Part shown: piece after piece, positions 4,867 to 8,989 of the stretch
How the letters are laid out: each line of letters starts with the position of its first letter
Numbering within the stretch: the stretch's first letter is position 1
NCBI GenBank assembly: GCA_012841845.1
Contig: DUTZ01000321.1
Coordinates: 1-8,989 of the forward strand
Length of the DNA stretch: 8,989 bases
Source of the DNA: Actinomycetales bacterium
GTDB lineage: Bacteria; Actinomycetota; Actinomycetes; Mycobacteriales; Mycobacteriaceae
Direction: 5' to 3'
Translations under genes and position numbers: made by a program
Notes under the pieces: generated by a model
The model's input: the letters and a program-made list of their open reading frames with translations, nothing else
What the model was told of the DNA's origin: nothing
The model's database searches: none

Positions 4867-6063
4867 ATGGCGGAGATCACGATCGCAGGAGCGGACCTCA
4901 CCGGCGGCAAGAACGACCCCAAGGGCAAGAAGGCCCGCCGGAAGGCGGCCGCGCGGCTGCTGGAGGCGCTCATCGAGATCGACGCCTCCGGGCGCTACCC
5001 GCGCATCGAGGTGGTCCGCCCCTGGTCGGACCACAACCCGATCATCGTCGGCGAGATGGCGCGCCCCGGGGCGATCGACTGGTACCTCACCCGCGAGCTC
5101 AAGGCCTTGCTCAAGCTCGGCGCGCAGATCACCGTCGCCCCGTCCCGGCAGTCACTGGACTTCGACGATCCCCTGTTCTTCGACGCCGTGGACGAGCAGC
5201 GGTTCGACCTGCGCGCCAAGAAGCTGTTCCTCTTCGGCCCCGAACGGATGGCCCTCTCCCTGGACCGTCTGGCCCACTACACCGGGACGCCGGCGGAGTC
5301 GTTCCAGCGCCACGTCCTGTTCACCAACTACCGCATGCACGTCGAGGCCTTCCTCGAACGCTTCCCCGACGCCGAGCGCCCCCACCGCGACGACGTCCAG
5401 ATGCCCGCCTACCACGCACCCGCCCCGGACAGCAGCGGCGTCACCCTGATCAACATCGGCGTGGGCCCCTCCAACGCCAAGACCGCCACCGACCACGTCG
5501 CCGTGCTCCGCCCCGACACCATGATGATGATTGGGCACTGCGGCGGCCTGCGGAACCGTCAGCGGATCGGCGACTATGTGGTGGCGACGGGGTTCCTCCG
5601 CAAGGACCACGTCCTGGACGAGGTCCTGCCCACCACGATCCCCGTCGTGCCGACGGCCCGCCTCAACCGCCTGCTCATCGAGGAACTCGAGGCACGGGGT
5701 TCCGAGTTCCGCATGGGCACGGTGTACACCACCGCCGACCGCAACTGGGAGCTCAACCAGCAGCAGCCCCTCGCAGACATGCGGACCGCCCGCTGCGTGG
5801 CGGTGGACATGGAGTCCGCCACCGTCGCCGCCAACGGCTTCCGGTACCGCATCCCCAACGCCACCCTGCTGTGCGTCTCGGACAAGCCGATGCACGCCGC
5901 CCCCAAGCTGGCCGGCGCCGCCGCGGAGTTCTACTCCCGCTCCAAGCAGATCCACCTCGACATCGCGCTGGCCACCCTCGACCGGGTCCGGGAGCTCCAC
6001 CCGCGGGGTCTGCCCACGCAGGACATCCGCTCCTACGTCGAGCCGCTCATCGGCGCCGAGTGA
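4867..6063 (+). CDS. amn: AMP nucleosidase
   Basis: A 398-aa enzyme that splits AMP into adenine and ribose 5-phosphate in the cytoplasm. It follows E. coli Amn closely: HYTGTP and FQRHVLFTNYRMHVEAF in the N-terminal part, then the phosphorylase-like catalytic part with GVTLINIGVGPSNAKT (191-206), MIGHCGGLR, GDYVVATGFLRKDHVLDEVLP, TADRNWELN, the purine-pocket DMES (D314, M315, E316) and CVSDKPMH with the likely catalytic Asp339. It is shorter than the E. coli enzyme (484 aa), mainly in the N-terminal regulatory region, where an extended segment is lost before the tyrosine-rich block; control by ATP and phosphate may therefore differ (inference). The N-terminus has a very basic run (KNDPKGKKARRKAAARL). 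ATG at 4867 is chosen as the first ATG and has leaderless geometry. It lies 53 bp after the MOSC gene. Confidence 0.95.
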   Translation: MAEITIAGADLTGGKNDPKGKKARRKAAARLLEALIEIDASGRYPRIEVVRPWSDHNPIIVGEMARPGAIDWYLTRELKALLKLGAQITVAPSRQSLDFDDPLFFDAVDEQRFDLRAKKLFLFGPERMALSLDRLAHYTGTPAESFQRHVLFTNYRMHVEAFLERFPDAERPHRDDVQMPAYHAPAPDSSGVTLINIGVGPSNAKTATDHVAVLRPDTMMMIGHCGGLRNRQRIGDYVVATGFLRKDHVLDEVLPTTIPVVPTARLNRLLIEELEARGSEFRMGTVYTTADRNWELNQQQPLADMRTARCVAVDMESATVAANGFRYRIPNATLLCVSDKPMHAAPKLAGAAAEFYSRSKQIHLDIALATLDRVRELHPRGLPTQDIRSYVEPLIGAE

Positions 6064-6140
6064 GACCCGCCGCAGCGGCAGCGTGCCCGCTCCCCCACGT
6101 CGTCGCCACCGGCTCGGCGCCGGAACCGACAGGGCGGGAC

Positions 6141-6146
6141 TACCGT
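6141..6146 (+). promoter_or_regulatory. -10 element before the deazaflavin reductase gene
   Basis: TACCGT fits TANNNT. Here the predicted transcript would start near 6153 and carry a leader of about 34 nt, unlike the upstream genes. A GAGAGAGGA Shine-Dalgarno sequence (6173-6181) lies 5 nt before the ATG at 6187. Confidence 0.33.
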
Positions 6147-6186
6147 GGCACACGACGCCACCGTCGCCCGCGAGAGAGGACCGGCC

Positions 6187-6615
6187 ATGTCCGACTGGAA
6201 CGCGAAGATCATCGCCGAGTTCCGCGCCAACGACGGGCGGGTCGGCGGACCGTTCGAGGGCGCGCCGATCGTGCTCGTCCACCACGTGGGCCGCAGGTCC
6301 GGCAAGCAGAACGTCACGCCCATGATGTATCTGCCGGACGAGTCGGACGAGTCGACCGTCTACGTCTTCGCCTCCACGGGCGGCGCGCCCCGGAACCCGG
6401 CCTGGTACTACAACCTCACCGCCGCCGGCCACGCCCGGGTCGAGCGGGGAACCGACGCCTACGACGTCACCGTCACCGAACTCACCGGCGCCGAGCGGGA
6501 CCGGGTCTTCGACGAACAGGCGCGCCGCTTCCCGGGCTTTGCGGAGTACGCGGAGAAGACTGCCGGCATCCGGACGATCCCGGTGTTGGCGCTCCGGCAC
6601 CGCGAGGCCGCCTGA
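6187..6615 (+). CDS. Deazaflavin (F420)-dependent nitroreductase/quinone reductase family protein
   Basis: A 142-aa split-barrel protein of the Ddn family, close to the size of M. tuberculosis Ddn. It shows the family order: an N-terminal helix with FRANDGRVGGPFEGAPIVLVHH, the cofactor phosphate-binding GRRSGKQNVTPMMYL (from residue 35), ASTGGAPRNPAWYYNL (NPAWYYNL at residues 70-77), the VERGTDAYDVTVTELTGAERDRVF strand-helix and the C-terminal RFPGFAEYAEKTAGIRTIPVLAL. Ddn reduces menaquinone and activates the nitroimidazole pretomanid with reduced F420; other members bind F420 with different substrates. The signal-free, helix-poor N-terminus suggests a cytoplasmic or membrane-edge enzyme. ATG at 6187 has a good Shine-Dalgarno sequence; a GTG at 6145 would start inside the -10 hexamer. 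Substrate unknown; F420 use is inferred from the family. Confidence 0.9.
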   Translation: MSDWNAKIIAEFRANDGRVGGPFEGAPIVLVHHVGRRSGKQNVTPMMYLPDESDESTVYVFASTGGAPRNPAWYYNLTAAGHARVERGTDAYDVTVTELTGAERDRVFDEQARRFPGFAEYAEKTAGIRTIPVLALRHREAA

Positions 6616-6631
6616 CCTGCACGAACAGCGG

Positions 6632-6647
6632 CTTGACTTTAGTCAAG
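6632..6647. promoter_or_regulatory. 16-bp palindromic operator candidate upstream of the metal operon
   Basis: CTTGACTTTAGTCAAG has perfect 7-bp arms around TT and lies 81 bp before the HMA gene. It includes a TTGACT that resembles a -35 element, and TACCTT at 6669-6674 could be a -10, but their 30-nt spacing is too long for a normal or MerR-type promoter, so the promoter layout is unresolved. It resembles sites for dimeric winged-helix metal sensors in general form only. No regulator gene lies in the window. Confidence 0.5.
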
Positions 6648-6677
6648 GAGATCGCGGGCGAGCGAGCCTACCTTCAG

Positions 6678-6710
6678 TGGTGACCGGCCGGAACAAGGGC
6701 CGGAAGACCA
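6678..6710 (+). other. Leader hairpin before the HMA gene
   Basis: Arms CCGGCC (6684-6689) and GGCCGG (6698-6703) enclose an 8-nt loop, with outer pairing TGGT (6678-6681) to ACCA (6707-6710) across a small internal bulge. It ends just before the Shine-Dalgarno sequence and could affect translation or mRNA stability if transcribed. There is no T-tract. Its role is unproven. Confidence 0.3.
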
Positions 6711-6715
6711 CGAGA

Positions 6716-6722
6716 GAAAGGG
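6716..6722 (+). promoter_or_regulatory. Ribosome binding site of the HMA gene
   Basis: GAAAGGG lies 6 nt before the ATG at 6729, a normal Shine-Dalgarno spacing that fixes the start. Confidence 0.6.
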
Positions 6723-6728
6723 TTCGAC

Positions 6729-6968
6729 ATGTCCGTCGCGAGCCAGAACATCACCCACACCGTCCTGCGGGCCGAGGGCTTCTCCTGCCCCTCCTGCGTC
6801 CGCAAGATCGAGAAAAAGGTCGGCAGCCTGCCCGGCGTCGAGAAGGTGGCGGTCCAGTTCGCCTCCGCCCGCATCGAGGTCGATCACGACCCCGCCCGGG
6901 CCTCGGTGGACGACCTCGTCGCCGCCGTCGCCAAGGTCGGTTACACCGCCCGCCCCTCCGCCTTCTGA
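6729..6968 (+). CDS. Heavy-metal-associated (HMA) domain metal chaperone, CopZ-like
   Basis: A 79-aa single-domain protein with the ferredoxin-like HMA fold. The metal site is SCPSC, with Cys20 and Cys23 in EGFSCPSCVRKIEKKV; most CopZ proteins have a GMTC-type loop, so Phe18 replaces the usual Met. The rest follows the family: LPGVEKVAVQF, the ARIEVDHDPARAS strand-turn and a C-terminal VGYTARPSAF, where a Tyr sits near the metal loop as in many HMA domains. It should bind a soft monovalent or divalent metal (Cu(I), or Zn/Cd) in the cytoplasm and pass it on. The adjacent ATPase has no N-terminal HMA domain, so this protein probably supplies it as a separate subunit (inference). A Shine-Dalgarno sequence sits 6 nt before the ATG. 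A strong hairpin follows the stop. Confidence 0.9.
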   Translation: MSVASQNITHTVLRAEGFSCPSCVRKIEKKVGSLPGVEKVAVQFASARIEVDHDPARASVDDLVAAVAKVGYTARPSAF

Positions 6969-6973
6969 ACCCC

Positions 6974-7000
6974 GGCCGGCCGCCACCCCGGCGGCCGGCC
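6974..7000 (+). terminator. GC-rich hairpin between HMA and ATPase genes, attenuator-like
   Basis: Arms GGCCGGCCGCC (6974-6984) and GGCGGCCGGCC (6990-7000) pair over 11 bp with a 5-nt loop ACCCC. It starts 5 nt after the HMA stop. No T-tract follows, so it is more likely a partial terminator or an RNA-stabilising stem that lets the chaperone be made in excess over the ATPase than a full stop. Confidence 0.6.
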
Positions 7001-7012
7001 CTACACCCGTAG

Positions 7013-7017
7013 AAAGG
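7013..7017 (+). promoter_or_regulatory. Ribosome binding site deciding the ATPase start
   Basis: AAAGG lies 11 nt before GTG at 7029 and only 2 nt before an in-frame GTG at 7020. The spacing makes 7029 the better start, although 11 nt is rather long. Confidence 0.45.
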
Positions 7018-7028
7018 TCGTGGTCCCC

Positions 7029-8989
7029 GTGACCGCCGTCCTGAGCCGGCTCCGCGGCAGGTGGGTCGTCCCCGCCGTCTCCGGCCTCCTCATCGCCCTG
7101 TCCCTACTCCTCACGCACGTCGTGGCCGCGGCCAACCCCGTGCTCACCGCCCAGTGGTGGATCGACGCCGGCGAGCACGCCACCACCACCGCCGAGTTCA
7201 CGCTCGCGGACGCACTCATGCTCGCCGCGGCCGTCGTGGCCGGCTACCGCATCCTCGTGGCCGCGCTGCGGGCTCTGGCCGTCCGCCACATCGCGATCGA
7301 CCTGCTCGTGTCCATCGCGGCGATCGGCGCGATCGTCATCGGCAACTTCTGGGAGGCGGCGGCCGTCACCTTCCTCTTCGCCATCGGGCACGCACTCGAG
7401 GCCGCCACGCTCAACAAGACCCGCTCGGCCCTGGCAGAACTCGTCGCCGTGGCCCCCGACACGGCCGTCGTCCTTCGCGACGGCGAGCAGGTCGAGGTCG
7501 GCGCGGGCGAGGTCCGCGCGGATGAGATCGTCCTGGTCAAGAACGGCGCCAAGGTGCCGGTCGACGGCGAGGTGGCCTCCGGAACCGGCGCGCTCGACGA
7601 GGCGTCGATCACCGGAGAGTCGATTCCGGTCGAGAAGGTCGCGGGCGACCGCGTGTTCGCCGGAACGGTCTCCCGCGGCGGGTTCCTCCAGGTGCGCGCC
7701 ACCGGCATCGGCGCGGACACCACGCTCGCGCGCATCATCCACCGCGTGGAGGAGGCGCAGGACGCCAAGGCCCGCACGCAGGCGTTCATCGACCGCTTCT
7801 CCGTCTGGTACACCCCGGCGGTCATGGTCCTCGCGCTCGCGGCTGGTCTGATCACCCGCGACGTCGTCCTGGCGCTCACGCTGCTCGTCATCGGCTGCCC
7901 CGGCGCGCTGGTCATCTCGATCCCGGTCGCGATCGTCTCCGGTATCGGCCGCTCGGCCCGGAACGGCATCCTCATCAAGGGCGGCGAGTTCCTCGAGACC
8001 TCCGCACGGATCACCGCCGTGGCCGTGGACAAGACGGGCACGCTCACCGAGGGGCGCCCGCAGCTCACCGACGTGGTGACGCTCGACCCGGACGTGGACA
8101 GACGCACCCTGCTGCGCTGGGCCGCGGCCGCCGAGGCCGGCTCCGAGCATCCGCTCGCCCGCCCGATCCTCGACACGGCCCGCGCGGAGGGCGTCGGCCC
8201 CGAGGGCATCCCCGGTGCCGTCACCCCGGTCCCCGGCAAGGGCATCGTCGGCGAGGTGGAGGGCCGCCGGGTCCTCATCGGCAACGCCGCGCTCCTCGCG
8301 CAGTACGGGGTGGACGACGACGAGGGCCGCGCCGCGACCGCTGCGCGGGAGCTCGCGGCCGCCGGCCGGACCCCGATGATCGTCGCCGTGGACGACCGCG
8401 TGATCGGCCTGCTGGCCGTCGCGGACACGCTCCGTCCCGACGCCCCCGAGATGGTGCGTCGCCTGCACAATGCCGGAGTGGAGAAGGTCGTCATGCTCAC
8501 CGGCGACACCCGGCTCGTCGCCGAGGCCGTCGGCCGCGCGGCGGGGATCGACGAGATCCACGCTGGCCTGCTGCCCGAGGACAAGCTCGACGCGGTCGCG
8601 GACCTGCAGCGCCGCGGGTACGTGGTGGCGATGGTCGGCGACGGCGTCAACGACGCCCCCGCCCTGGCCACGGCCGACATCGGCGTGGCGATGGGGGCCG
8701 CCGGCTCGGCGGTGGCCGTGGAGACCGCGGACATCGCGCTCATGGGCGACGACCTCCTCAAGCTCCCCGAGGCCGTCGGACTCGCCCGGCGCACCGTGGC
8801 GGTGATGCGGCAGAACATCGCGATCGCGCTGCTCACCGTGGTCGTGCTCCTGGCCGGGGTGTTCCTCGGCGGTGTGACGATGTCCATCGGCATGCTCGTC
8901 CACGAGGGTTCGGTGCTCGTGGTGATCGGCAACGCGATGCGCCTGCTGCGCAACGGGCGTCGGGCCCGGCGGCCCGGGACGGCCGAGCA
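7029..8989 (+). CDS. P1B-type heavy-metal-translocating ATPase, CPG motif (3'-open)
   Basis: 653 codons are visible from GTG at 7029 with no stop before the window edge; the Arg-rich tail after the last helix suggests the end is near. An ATP-driven metal exporter of the cytoplasmic membrane. Motifs in order: helices at about 12-34, 57-80 and 88-130; actuator TGES (195-198); membrane metal motif CPG (290-292) in IGCPGALVISIP; phosphorylated Asp334 in DKTGTLT; the SEHP nucleotide motif (His374-Pro375); MLTGD; GDGVNDAPALA (537-547); and a last helix pair ending MLVHEGSVLVVIGNAMRLL (HEGS at 625-628). CPG replaces the usual CPC or SPC. The general look is CadA/ZntA-like, but HEGS recalls the HEGGT of cobalt/iron (P1B-4) pumps, so the metal cannot be named with confidence. 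There is no N-terminal metal-binding domain; the first residues go straight into the membrane. It forms an operon with the HMA gene. Confidence 0.93.
   Translation, partial: MTAVLSRLRGRWVVPAVSGLLIALSLLLTHVVAAANPVLTAQWWIDAGEHATTTAEFTLADALMLAAAVVAGYRILVAALRALAVRHIAIDLLVSIAAIGAIVIGNFWEAAAVTFLFAIGHALEAATLNKTRSALAELVAVAPDTAVVLRDGEQVEVGAGEVRADEIVLVKNGAKVPVDGEVASGTGALDEASITGESIPVEKVAGDRVFAGTVSRGGFLQVRATGIGADTTLARIIHRVEEAQDAKARTQAFIDRFSVWYTPAVMVLALAAGLITRDVVLALTLLVIGCPGALVISIPVAIVSGIGRSARNGILIKGGEFLETSARITAVAVDKTGTLTEGRPQLTDVVTLDPDVDRRTLLRWAAAAEAGSEHPLARPILDTARAEGVGPEGIPGAVTPVPGKGIVGEVEGRRVLIGNAALLAQYGVDDDEGRAATAARELAAAGRTPMIVAVDDRVIGLLAVADTLRPDAPEMVRRLHNAGVEKVVMLTGDTRLVAEAVGRAAGIDEIHAGLLPEDKLDAVADLQRRGYVVAMVGDGVNDAPALATADIGVAMGAAGSAVAVETADIALMGDDLLKLPEAVGLARRTVAVMRQNIAIALLTVVVLLAGVFLGGVTMSIGMLVHEGSVLVVIGNAMRLLRNGRRARRPGTAE

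Noticed and set aside
6145..6186. GTG at 6145 as the start of the deazaflavin reductase
   Set aside because: It lies within the TACCGT -10 hexamer and has no ribosome binding site, whereas ATG 6187 has a good one and starts at the family N-terminus.
6632..6647. HspR (HAIR), SoxR or CsoR site
   Set aside because: HAIR needs about 7 nt between half-sites and CTTGAGT halves; SoxR and CsoR consensus sequences differ. Left as an unassigned palindrome.
7104..8953. Two long minus-strand open frames across the P-type ATPase
   Set aside because: Low-complexity shadow frames; the plus strand carries all P-type ATPase motifs.
1..8989. CRISPR arrays, tRNA or rRNA genes, insertion sequences
   Set aside because: No regularly spaced repeats, no cloverleaf-like or rRNA-like stretches and no transposase-like protein were seen on either strand.

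Overview
The window is high-GC actinobacterial DNA with strong G/C third-position bias. An EthA/MymA-like Baeyer-Villiger monooxygenase, a Ddn-like F420-type reductase and many leaderless-looking gene starts suggest the mycolic-acid-bearing order Mycobacteriales (for example a Dietzia, Gordonia or Rhodococcus relative). The genus is a guess; the order is a moderately confident inference.

The most important non-coding feature is a chromosome-dimer resolution (dif) site at 3908-3935. It is an AT-rich island in GC-rich DNA, with an 11-bp XerC-type arm, a 6-bp centre and an 11-bp XerD-type arm. It matches the E. coli dif sequence, as I recall it, at 22 of 28 positions. The window therefore most likely lies at the replication terminus, and its mix of resistance, xenobiotic and metal genes fits the variable terminus zone of many bacterial chromosomes.

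Left part (1-2106): the 3' part of an antibiotic-resistance-type ABC-F ATPase gene. It overlaps by 35 bp a GyrI-like small-molecule-binding or hydrolase gene. Tail to tail with these (7-bp overlap) lies a minus-strand operon of two overlapping small multidrug resistance (SMR) genes, probably a heterodimeric efflux pump. Middle (2107-3988): divergent from the SMR pair is the EthA-like flavin monooxygenase. After it comes a 331-bp non-coding gap with a perfect 19-bp palindrome, a small hairpin, the dif site and a leaderless-type promoter.

Right part (3989-6615): a MOSC-domain molybdenum-cofactor protein of the YcbX/mARC type, AMP nucleosidase (amn), and a Ddn-type deazaflavin-dependent reductase. 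The last block (6616-8989) is a metal-handling operon: a palindromic operator candidate, a 79-aa HMA metal chaperone with a CPSC motif, a strong GC hairpin, and a P1B-type metal ATPase open at the window edge. The ATPase has CPG instead of CPC in its membrane motif and HEGS in its last helix.

The common theme is defence against small toxic molecules: ribosome protection, drug binding or hydrolysis, efflux, oxidative and reductive xenobiotic metabolism, purine handling and metal export. Five successive transcription units (GyrI-like, SMR pair, monooxygenase, MOSC, amn) start with a TANNNT-like -10 element only 6-8 nt before the start codon and lack a usable Shine-Dalgarno sequence, so they look leaderless. 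The reductase, HMA and ATPase genes have Shine-Dalgarno sequences.
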